A stretch of DNA of 64,000 nt from the NCBI GenBank assembly GCA_037178625.1, contig CM074128.1, positions 4,960,001-5,024,000 of the forward strand, read 5' to 3'. The notes under the pieces were generated by a model. The model had not been told where the DNA came from and ran no database searches. It saw only the letters and a list, made by a program, of their open reading frames with translations. The position numbers and the translations under genes were made by a program. The DNA is from Skeletonema tropicum. Its lineage: Eukaryota > Bacillariophyta > Thalassiosirophyceae > Thalassiosirales > Thalassiosiraceae. Below are positions 9,179 to 17,712 of the stretch, piece by piece (the stretch's first letter is position 1; each line of letters starts with the position of its first letter).

Positions 9179-10230
9179 ATCACTGCATCAGGATATTCTT
9201 TGATAAGTAGCTGTAACACTTCCACTGACGCCTTCTTTTCAACGGCATAATGCAGCGGCAGGTATCCCAGTTTATCTTTCGCCTTCACTGCATCAGGATA
9301 TTCACTAACAAGCAGCTGTATCACTGCGCCCGACACATCAAAATAGAGGGCAAAATGCAGCGGCAGACATCCATCTCCATCTTTCTCCTTCACTGCATCA
9401 GGATATTCTTTGATAAGTAGCTGTATCACTTTGTCCGAAAAACCCATTTCGATGGCATAATGCAGCCGCAGGCGTCCATCTCCATCATTCTCCTTCACTG
9501 CATCAGGAAATTCACTAACAAGCAGCTGTATCACTTCGTCCGACACACCTGTTGCGACGGCCCTATGCAGCGGCAGGTATCCATCTCCATCTTTCTCCTT
9601 CACTGCATCAGGATACTCATTGACATTGACAAGCAGCTGTATCACTGCGCCCGACACATCAAAATAGAGGGCAAAATGCAGCGGCAGGCGTCCCAGTTTA
9701 TTTTTCTCTTTCACTGCATCAGGATATTCTTTGACAAGCAGCTGTATTACTTCCACCGACGCCTTCTTTTCAACGGCAAAATGCAGCGGCAGACATCCAT
9801 CTCCATCTTTCTCCTTCACTTCATCAGGATATTCTTTGACAAGCAGCTGTATCACTTCGCCCGACACATCAAAATAGAGGGCAAAATGCAGCGGCAGACA
9901 TCCATCTCCATCTTTCTCCTTCACTGCATCAGGATATTCTTTAATAAGTAGCTGTATCACTTTGTCCGAAAAACCCATTTCGATGGCATAATGCAGCGGC
10001 AGGAGTCCCAGTTTATTTTTCGCCTTCACTGCATCAGGATATTCCTTGACAAGCAGCTGTATCACTTCGTCCCAAGCACCATTAACTAAGGCAAAATGTA
10101 GCGGCAGGATTCCATCGTCATCTTTCTCTTTCACTGCATGGGGATATTTGTCGATAAGAGCTTGAACATCCTTAACGTTTGGTTTTTTCTCAAGGAGCTT
10201 GAACAGTGACCGTACTTCTTCGTGAGCCAT
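9124..10230 (-). CDS. N-terminal ankyrin part of the broken kinase gene (368 aa)
   Basis: This open piece encodes the cap and nine ankyrin units, then runs out of frame (last in-frame ankyrin residues YPDAV) and stops at 9124. The start codon at 10230 is preceded by CAACTGAATC, as in the other ANK genes. If the frame break is real, this would be a stand-alone ankyrin protein; if it is an assembly error, it is the N-terminus of the kinase protein that continues into the next piece. Confidence 0.6.
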   Translation of the reverse strand: MAHEEVRSLFKLLEKKPNVKDVQALIDKYPHAVKEKDDDGILPLHFALVNGAWDEVIQLLVKEYPDAVKAKNKLGLLPLHYAIEMGFSDKVIQLLIKEYPDAVKEKDGDGCLPLHFALYFDVSGEVIQLLVKEYPDEVKEKDGDGCLPLHFAVEKKASVEVIQLLVKEYPDAVKEKNKLGRLPLHFALYFDVSGAVIQLLVNVNEYPDAVKEKDGDGYLPLHRAVATGVSDEVIQLLVSEFPDAVKENDGDGRLRLHYAIEMGFSDKVIQLLIKEYPDAVKEKDGDGCLPLHFALYFDVSGAVIQLLVSEYPDAVKAKDKLGYLPLHYAVEKKASVEVLQLLIKEYPDAVIWDTCRCIMPSILMRPKK

Positions 10231-10240
10231 GATTCAGTTG
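10231..10240 (-). promoter_or_regulatory. Conserved start context CAACTGAATC before the ANK-kinase ATG
   Basis: On the minus strand the ten bases CAACTGAATC abut the ATG at 10230. The same or nearly the same decamer stands before the start codons at 11873, 17712, 23200, 28838 and 33782. It could be a translation-start context or simply inherited 5' leader; the sequence cannot tell these apart. Confidence 0.5.
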
Positions 10241-10696
10241 ACATAATATTAGGTTCAATAATTTCTGCAGATGATGTTTACGGGTAATTGTTCATTTAGG
10301 CGAAGCACCGAAGACCATCCTCATAATAAAGCGAACGCAGAAGCTCAAGACTTTCAAGACTGCAGGGAGTTCAGTGTTCGCAAAAGGTTACATCATGAGA
10401 AATGAGTACGAATGCAAGAGGGCTTCAGGGGGAGCGGAGTTCTCACGTGCAACAACGGCCAAGACTGCGCCCCCGCCCAGGAGGGCACCATCATGGCGAG
10501 GGTGTTGAAGAGATGCTGCAGGGTAAAGGAGTACGATGCATCAAACCATTTTTTAGGAAAGGACTTTCGTCGACCCGCCTCTTTGAATATTGATTCCTAC
10601 GTTAACAGCATTTTTCAAGCCAAGAGATAGAAGATGTAAGATGACTTTGGTAGGTAGTTGTTGCGGCGTATGCGGCGCCAACAACACATCACCACC
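10241..10696. promoter_or_regulatory. Head-to-head intergenic region between an ANK gene and a RING/Sel1/MYND relic
   Basis: This region separates the minus-strand ANK start (10230) from the plus-strand relic start (10697). It contains GCCTCTTTGAATATTG joined to ATTCCTACGT at 10593-10602, the same block seen about 150 bp before the intact RING/Sel1/MYND gene at 34316. It also carries the conserved leader block (TTCTCACGTGCAACAACGGCC near 10440) found upstream of the other ANK genes. A bidirectional promoter is a reasonable inference. Confidence 0.45.
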
Positions 10697-10855
10697 ATGG
10701 CCGACGACGATACAGAGCAGCAGCTGCGGGAGAAGATTTGATCATGGCAAGTATAGAAAACAAGACAAAGAATCATTGCGCAAATTGCTGGAAGGAGGCA
10801 GGATGTTCTTCATTCATGCGATGTTCTAGATGTTTGGGAGCGTGGTATATCGTAT
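10697..10855 (+). pseudogene. RING-like/Sel1/MYND remnant with nearly everything internal deleted
   Basis: The first 45 bases encode MADDDTEQQLREKI, matching the start of the intact paralogue, and end at a stop. They are followed at once by SIENKTKNHCANCWKEAGC and SSFMRCSRCLGAWY, the beginning of the MYND finger, which then breaks off. The RING-like cluster and all Sel1 repeats (about 1.1 kb in the intact copy) are missing. It keeps the upstream promoter-like block, so this is an internal deletion of a full copy. No function is expected. Confidence 0.75.
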
Positions 10856-10879
10856 ATCTGTCAAGTGCGTATATACAAT

Positions 10880-11340
10880 AGCAAATAAACCTAAGACAAA
10901 CATCAAAATTGCATTATGGGTTTCTTTTTCTTCCATCACGCCAGCAGATCGTTGCCTTCGTCGTGATCACCAGGGAGACCTTTGCTCCTCATTGTTCTTG
11001 GGAGCTCCTGCCTTTTGCCAGCTTTTGCGCATCAGGATATTCTTTATTCTTCAGTAAGCAGCTGTATCACTTCCATCGACGCACCATTTCTTACGGCAAC
11101 TTGCAGCGGCAGATCTCCTTCTCCGTCCACCTGCTTCTGCATCTGCATCAGGATACTCTTTTATAAGCAGCTGTACTACTTCAACCGACGCACGTCTTCC
11201 GGAGGCATAATGCAGCGGCAGGCGTCCATTTTGATCTTTCTCTTTTCATGAATCAGGATAAACACCGATAAGCAGCTATACTTTTTCCACCGTCGCACCA
11301 TGCCTGGTAGCATAATCATAATCATAATGCAGCCTACTAA
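10880..11340 (-). pseudogene. Ankyrin 3'-module fragment
   Basis: Minus-strand ankyrin units are visible (EYPDADA near 11145; VDGEGDLPLQVAVRNGAS near 11125-11075). The units are split by the 4-bp insertion shared with the copies near 28220 and 32160. Upstream, further ankyrin text decays into a CATAAT repeat (about 11300-11330). The downstream flank, from about 10990 back to 10880, is almost the same as at 5213-5330 and 27960-28080. No start codon belongs to it. Confidence 0.6.
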
Positions 11341-11385
11341 CATATGAATATGAATGATTCCCACACACACACAAGTGTCTTTCTG

Positions 11386-11873
11386 CTATACCCTCGACGC
11401 ACCTTTTTCGGTGGCAACTTGAAGCGGCAGATCTCCATCCATATCTTTTACCTTCACTGCATCAGGATATACTTCGATAAATAGGTCTACCACTCCGAAC
11501 GACGCACCATGTTTGACGGCATAATGCAGCGGAAGGTATCCCCATCGATCTTTTACCTTAACTGCATCAGGATATTCTTTGACAAGTAGCTGTATCACTT
11601 TCAACGATGCACCTTTTTCGATGGCCCTGTACAGCGGCAGGTTTCCATAATTATTTTCCTCCTTCACTGCATCAGGATACTTAGTGATAAGCAGCTTGAT
11701 CACTTCGTCCGACGCTTGATTGAATAAGGCAATATGCAGCGGCAGTTCTCCGTATCGATCTTTTTCCTTACTGCATTAGGATATTTGTTGATCAGGGCTT
11801 GAACACTTCCCACGTAAGGATTTGTCTCGAGGAGCTTGAGCAGAGATCGTTCTTCTTCGTAACAGTTAGACAT
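11386..11873 (-). pseudogene. Truncated and frameshifted copy of the 386-aa ankyrin gene
   Basis: The cap (MSNCYEEERSLLKLLETNPY) starts at 11873, preceded by CAACTGAATC. Relative to the copies at 17712 and 33782 one base is missing in the NAVKEKD codons near 11769 (CCTTACTGC instead of CCTTCACTGC), which shifts the frame. The remaining frame (to 11386) covers about four ankyrin units and stops after VATEKGAS. There the gene is joined directly to what in the other copies is downstream DNA (CTATACC), so about 0.9 kb comprising the second half has been deleted. Confidence 0.7.
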
Positions 11874-14800
11874 GATTCAGTTGACAATAGTATTAGCGTT
11901 GATAATTTCCTCAGCTGTTGTTGACGGGAAATGGGTGAATTTATTATGTTCATGTAGTGCAGGCGAAGCACCGAAGACCACCTTCCCACACAACCAAAGC
12001 GAACGCTGCCGCAAAGAGAACTCTCCAAGAGTATTGCATGCAGGGAGTTAAGTGTTCGCAAAAGATTACATCATGAGAAATTAGTACGATTGAAAGAGGA
12101 CTTCAGGGGGTAGCGGAGTTCTCACGTACAACGACGGCCAAGGCGACGTGCCCTCCCATGGAGCCCCATGGTGAGGGTGGTAAAAGAGGTAGCTACTTCT
12201 TAGAAAGCCCATCATCGGTTGAAAATTGAAAATTGAAAAGTATACCTTTCGCCCGCCTCTTTGAATACTAATTCCTACGTATGTAGTTTCTGAAATGGCG
12301 GTTTCCTTAGCTTGAGAAACCAGGGCCTCTACAGGCTCCAATGGTGATGTTCACGTGGTGATTTATATAGCTGTCTCACCCCAGAAACAACATCAGTCTG
12401 CTATCTGATTCCTACGTATCTCCCATACAAGATAGATAACGGCACTTCCTTTCCGCCGAAATTAGAAAAATATAATATTTCACAAAAAATCCCGCCTCTT
12501 TTGCTCCACGCACGATTTCGCAGCACAAACATCATCACACATCATGAAGAAATGAACCAAAACACCATGTTGATGGCATAGCGGTAAAAATCGTATCTTC
12601 TGAAGTACACAGATTTGCATTTCGTGCTATATAACTGGCTGCAGCTGAAGTTATGAGGCAACTTACTGGCTACGCCACGTAATGCACTTTTTGATACCCC
12701 TTCTAAGCGTCACACAAGAAAAAGTCAACCAGAAGAAGCGCAGATCCTGCGCAAACCTCTCGATGTGTCGTCCGATACTACGCCCATAACACCAAGAGAT
12801 CGTCTTCTCTCCACCAACCCTCGCCGCCGCTTGTACATATTGACATCTAGTGTCGGTGTGTTCATTGTTAATGACTTCATATGGCCATAGCGCTCCGTCG
12901 GGCACCAACATTGTTGCTACACATCACATCATCGATTACAAACAAATGTCACCTATTTCTTTGTTCTATTCCGGCCTCTAATCATGACGAGACAACTAAA
13001 CACGACAGAAGAGCTCTCAATAATATGTCAGGATCGCTTTGTACCGTGAAGTTGACAATAGAGATGATTTCACTGCCTACACTACCATCGGCGAACTCAG
13101 CCTTGGCATCATCATCGCCCAATACATGGCCATTCCACGAACAAATTCCAATGGTTTCGTTATTCAAATCAACTTTTCCATCCGACAACAACGACACAAC
13201 AACTACTTCATTTACTTGGAGAGATATGGTCGTGGCTGGGTGACTCGTAGTTCGATTAGGGTGGAATAGGTGCACATGTTGTCTCCGAAGAAGGCTGTCA
13301 TTATGGCGCTACATTGCTTCTGAATAGATTTGAGTGCAATCATTAACAACTTGTTAAGGCCCTTTGGTTTCAATGAAGTAATGTTCGACGGATACAGCTG
13401 CATATGATCACTGCTGCCATCGTTTGAATGCACAAAGTGTATTCTCTCTTATGAGATGGATTCTCAACTACATGAATATATGTCGAATGACACGGATCTG
13501 TGGGCCTCGTACATTATTATTACTCAACAAAAAGATATACACATTCATATCATAACTCAATAATCGTTAATTCAACAGTGTTTGGTGTTGATAGTGCTGA
13601 AATATTTGTTATAACACCATCGTTCATTGCTTATGAGGAGTTGAGGATGCACATTCATGTGCACTAATTGGCTTTTATTTTACATCATATGTAAAAAGCG
13701 GTACATATTAAGCTGCTTCATACAAGCATATATATTTATATAGGCATCACGAACATTATATCTTTAATACAACCGCACCATGCTTAGTAAAGTACGCTGA
13801 TCGGGCGGAAATCCCATGGTGATGATGTGCTCGATGATCGTTGGCGCCACTTTGGTACCGCTTCTTGGACGATTCCTACGTACGCTAAGTTACGCTACCT
13901 GATGTTTTTTTGCTGATGAGACAGCTATACTAGAATAGGGGGTACGCCAGTTTTTCTCTACCTGTGCAATCTGAATCGGCACAATCTCTCAACCTCATTA
14001 AGTATTACTCTCATCAACCGATAAAATCTGCTGGTGCTGGTGCTGGCGGAAGCGAACGTCGTAGCCTCTCTTCACATTTCTGAGGTAAATCTGCCCACGC
14101 ATCTCTTTCGTCCACTAATCAATGAACAGACCTCGAGTCTACTCAGCAAACCTCATCCAACCGTCTCGTATCAACCGCTGTCAATATGCGCATGAGCCGC
14201 TTCTAGTGGCCCATTATACTCCGTGGCGATACAATAAAGTACGTTACATACTCCGTGGCGATACTATACAAGCACATTAGCGCTGCTCAGAGATTGAGTG
14301 CGTAGGAGCGATGCTACAGCCTCGTAGCTGATCTGAGAGCTGAGAGGTCCAATTTGAGCTGTCCGGCGGCACCTCATCCAACCGTCTCGTATCAACCGCT
14401 GTCAATATGGCATGAGCCGCTTCTAGTGGCCCATTATACTCCGTGGCGATACTATACAAGCACATTAACATTAGCGCTGCTCAGAGATTGAGTGCGTAGG
14501 AGCGATGCTACAGCCTCGTAGCTGATCTGAGAGCTGAGAGGTCCAATTTGAGCTGTCCGGCGGCACCTCATCCAACCGTCTCGTATCAACCGCTGTCAAT
14601 ATGCGCATGAGCCGGTTCCTTGTCTCACTCTGTTCGCTCAAGTTCACTCAATCAGTATGTGACTGTACGAGACCGTGCATCCGTGGTCCCGGCACTCTTT
14701 TTCTTCTTATCGCGAGAGAGGGGATCTCTCCGAACGAACGCTGCTGTGATTTCAAATCCATAAAGAGCGTCTTGTAGGGATGTCTATGGTGACTGTCCCC

Positions 14801-16489
14801 GTTTGCATGCCATTCCTGTTTCAGTGTCCCCGTCTGCCACCGATCTGGTCCATCACCAGAGTAGTGTATGCTGTAGCTGTTCTATGAGTCAACACATTCG
14901 GATTGCTCCTTGCTGTGGTGCATTCCATTCATCCTCGATGTCGTCTAGTAATCTTAAGTGATGCTCGTCTGTTCTTTCCGACTATCAATAAGAATAAGCC
15001 AGATCTTTTTCATTGGTTTGCCTTTTTCAAAGGAAGTCTTCCATGACATCACTCTGCTGGACTTGTTGTGTCCAACATCTTATCGCCGACTCTGACTTTT
15101 TCTGTCTTGACTCACTTGTGTCAATATTATGGGATGTTCGGTCTACATTTGATCGGTTGCATCTCAATCAATCCAGCGCATACCAAGGTCGGCATCGGCA
15201 CACATTTGTTCGATGTGAATCGGCACAACGTTGCAGGTGAGGCATATGAGTTATTGTCCTCCCCGTATGCCGATTCTGCTTCGGCGATCTCGTGGGCATC
15301 TCATGATGTTATGACTATCACAGTCATCGTTTCAACAGTCCGAGCTAACCTACCTAGCTCAACACACTGACTCAAATATTCCTGCGCCGCCCTAAGCTGA
15401 TACCACATAGTACTAGCTCAATTTCGCTTGTGTCTCTTGAACCAAGTGGCTGTGAGAATGTTTTTAATCTCAAAAGTAAGTTTTGTACTTCACACAATTC
15501 ACAATTCCTGCTGCTGCCGTCACCTTCTCGTGCGTGATGACAGCCTCCTTTGGTTCGTGTAATCTATGGTACTGTCGATTTGCTACCAGTGAGGCTATGG
15601 GTGAAATTTCACAACTGCAACTTTCCAGAAACTTTTAGGGTGCAATTTGTCACAATTTTGGCCAAAAATGAAATTTCACAAAAGTTCTCAACAGTCTTTT
15701 GGTGCATAGAAGTATTTATCTAGATCTAGGATGTGGTCAAGTATGTGGAAACAACCGGTGCTATTTCTGGACGCTTGGGATGGTTTGAGTGTTATGTAGG
15801 GACGTCTGACTTCTATCGCTTGGTTGCTATAAGCCTCTGTTGTCTATGGGAATGGGAACTGTAGGATCGATGGATTGTGAACGTAGACGTAGGGCCAAAC
15901 CTTTGACTTTGAAGAACACCGTTCTTACGAAGGATCGAAATAGGATGTCGGACCAACTGGTGTTGCACATCTTCGAGGATACGAGAACCTTCGTCATATC
16001 ATGCATGCGAAGAAGGTGCTTGGAAAGAGGATTGCAGACTCCCTTAACTAGACTCGAGAATGGTGGACAGGGGTGCTCTAGAGCTAGAGTGGCCGTATCT
16101 CTATCTATGTTGTAGTGAGGGAAACAAGCTAATGAAATTTGTAACTGAAATCTGAAATTCCACAAAATTCCTTGACATTTCACCCTGCAATTTCCAAGAA
16201 TTTCAAAAAGGTAAAATTCCATTACCATAAAGGCTGAGCAAAAGTTGACGCATCAATCATTGCATTGTGGACAATACTTCTATATATACTAATGTATGAA
16301 TGATTCCCACACACACACAAGTGTCTTTCCGCTATACCTATATTTTATCTCTATCTCTGAGTGACTGAGTGTTTCATTCTACTTTTCTTGTCTACTCCTT
16401 CTTACTATGCTTCTTCTCGCTTGTATATCCCCACTCTCCCTCTGCATTCAACTCTTCCGCACTTGCCACCTCAATCTTTATCTTCCTCC
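11874..16489. other. Spacer 1 of the tandem ankyrin array, no supported gene
   Basis: The first 300 bases are the conserved ANK 5' leader. 12190-12370 carries a promoter-like block (TTTGAATACTA followed by ATTCCTACGT) and an intact TTA site at 12200-12202, where the paralogous spacer at 23523 received a transposon. Between 12870 and 13270 a pair of overlapping antisense frames is retained but diverged in spacer 2, with no recognisable domain. Frames at 15013-15370 and 15827-16228 are nearly identical in spacer 2 only because the duplication is young. I see no convincing gene. Confidence 0.55.
14151..14614. repeat. Minisatellite, about 200-bp unit, two full copies and a partial third
   Basis: A unit beginning CCTCATCCAACCGTCTCGTA starts at 14151, 14372 and 14566; copy lengths are about 221 and 194 bp and the third is cut after about 49 bp. 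A shorter motif (ACTCCGTGGCGATAC) is repeated inside the first copy. The 64-codon open frame across it is a by-product of the repeat. Confidence 0.85.
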
Positions 16490-16551
16490 TTCACTGCATC
16501 AGGATACTCTTTATAATAAACTGCATTGCCTCCACTGACACACCGGAGACT
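16490..16551 (-). pseudogene. Ankyrin unit fragment after the stop of the 386-aa gene
   Basis: Minus-strand text here reads as part of an ankyrin unit (EYPDAVKE with its diatom consensus) just after the stop codon of the gene that ends at 16552. It suggests the gene was once longer and was shortened by a frame change (SSGVSVEAMQFIIKS is out of frame with the gene). The same tail is present at 21978-22039 and 32560-32621. Confidence 0.5.
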
Positions 16552-17712
16552 CTATCCTTTCGATTCCAAATACGCTTCGGTGAGCCGCTCGATCACTTTC
16601 CTCGGCGCATGTTTGGTGGCAACTTGAAGCGGCAGATCCCCATCTGTATCTGTTACATTCACTGCATGAGGATATTCTTTGATAAATAGGTCTACCACTC
16701 CCAACGACGCACCATGTCTTGCGGCATAATGCAGCGGAAGGTATCCCCATATATCTTTCTCCTTCACTGCATCAGGATATTCTTCGACAAGTAGCTGTAT
16801 CACTTTCAACGATGCACCCTTTTCGATGGCCCTGTACAGCGGCAGGTTTCCATAATTATTTTCCTTCTTCACTGCATCAGGATACTTAGTGATAAGCAGC
16901 TTGATCACTTCGTCCGATGCACGATTGAATAAGGCAATATGCAGCGGCAGTTCTCCGTATCGATCTTTTTCCGTCAATGCAACAGGATACTTATCGATAA
17001 GCAGCTTCATCATTTCCACTGACGCACCATTTCTGGCGGCATAATGCAACGGGAGGCCCACATAATCTTTATCTTTCTCCTTCACTGTATCAGGATGGTC
17101 TTCGATAACGAACTTTACCACTTCCACCGACTTGCCTTCTCTTAAGGCCCTATACAGCTGCATGTCTCTATCCTCATCTCTAACGTTCGACGCATCAGGA
17201 TATACATCGGTAAGCCGCTCGATCACAAACCTCGACGCACCTTTTTCGGTGGCAACTTGAAGCGGCAGATCTCCATCCATATCTTTTACCTTCACTGCAT
17301 CAGGATATACTTCGATAAATAGGTCTACCACTCCGAACGACGCACCATGTTTGACGGCATAATGCAGCGGAAGGTATCCCCATCGATCTTTTACCTTAAC
17401 TGCATCAGGATATTCTTTGACAAGTAGCTGTATCACTTTCAACGATGCACCTTTTTCGATGGCCCTGTACAGCGGCAGGTTTCCATAATTATTTTCCTTC
17501 TTCACTGCATCAGGATACTTAGTGATAAGCAGCTTGATCACTTCGTCCGACGCTTGATTGAATAAGGCAATATGCAGCGGCAGTTCTCCGTATCGATCTT
17601 TTTCCTTCGCTGCATTAGGATATTTGTTGATCAGGGCTTGAACACTTCCCACGTAAGGATTTGTCTCGAGGAGCTTGAGCAGAGATCGTTCTTCTTCGTA
17701 ACAGTTAGACAT
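16552..17712 (-). CDS. Ankyrin-repeat protein, 386 aa (array copy B)
   Basis: An intact frame encodes a cap (MSNCYEEERSLLKLLETNPY, VGSVQALINKYPNAAKEKD) and ten ankyrin units. Units 1-4 and 7-10 have the same order of types (ELPLHIALFN, NLPLYRAIEK, YLPLHYA, DLPLQVAT), so a four-unit module was duplicated inside the gene; units 5-6 (DMQLYRALRE, GLPLHYAARN) separate them. The C-terminus is ERLTEAYLESKG. No signal peptide or membrane segment is visible. It is nearly identical to the gene at 22040-23200 and about 95% similar by eye to that at 32622-33782. The start is fixed by the cap and by CAACTGAATC just before the ATG. A cytosolic or nuclear scaffold for protein binding is the family expectation. 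Confidence 0.85.
   Translation of the reverse strand: MSNCYEEERSLLKLLETNPYVGSVQALINKYPNAAKEKDRYGELPLHIALFNQASDEVIKLLITKYPDAVKKENNYGNLPLYRAIEKGASLKVIQLLVKEYPDAVKVKDRWGYLPLHYAVKHGASFGVVDLFIEVYPDAVKVKDMDGDLPLQVATEKGASRFVIERLTDVYPDASNVRDEDRDMQLYRALREGKSVEVVKFVIEDHPDTVKEKDKDYVGLPLHYAARNGASVEMMKLLIDKYPVALTEKDRYGELPLHIALFNRASDEVIKLLITKYPDAVKKENNYGNLPLYRAIEKGASLKVIQLLVEEYPDAVKEKDIWGYLPLHYAARHGASLGVVDLFIKEYPHAVNVTDTDGDLPLQVATKHAPRKVIERLTEAYLESKG

Larger units (their letters stand above)
5810..10230 (-). pseudogene. Large ankyrin + EF-hand + protein-kinase-like gene with several frame breaks
   Basis: Read from 10230 to 5810 this is one gene: cap motif (MAHEEVRSLFKLLEKKPNV), about 18 ankyrin units, a linker conserved in diatom ANK-kinases (SGSWTTCVSC, then FCGRYKLQIGPPEH), a kinase N-lobe with an embedded EF-hand, a catalytic loop (HGDLKMVN) and a metal-binding DLD, then a helical tail. 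The frame breaks at four or more places. Near 9178 about 14 bp are missing inside a YPDAVKEKD unit. Near 6965 one nucleotide is off after DAWSLGV. At 6050-6056 a run of seven T has lost or gained one, and the tail continues in another frame (NDPGLKDGKSGDFAGLQRIG). Near 5910 another single-base shift precedes KVEQLKHNENVKETAKKEIE, which ends at a stop at 5810-5812. Either the gene is decaying or the assembly has several indel errors; the 14-bp loss is hard to blame on error. It starts with the shared CAACTGAATC-ATG leader. Confidence 0.7.

Noticed and set aside
8463..9951. Long plus-strand open frames opposite the ankyrin genes (for example 8618-9118, 9460-9951, 4143-4553)
   Set aside because: They mirror the repeat units of the minus-strand ankyrin genes (recurrent HCIRI.INKQLYHF), an effect of repeat composition; no independent domain.
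11300..11335. CATAAT tandem repeats as a CRISPR-like or regulatory array
   Set aside because: Only a few degenerate copies within a decayed ankyrin unit; a simple slippage repeat.
14277..16228. Open frames conserved between the two duplicated spacers (14277-14471, 15013-15370, 15827-16228)
   Set aside because: Conservation only reflects the recent duplication of the DNA; overlapping competing frames, no recognised motif, one lies in a minisatellite.
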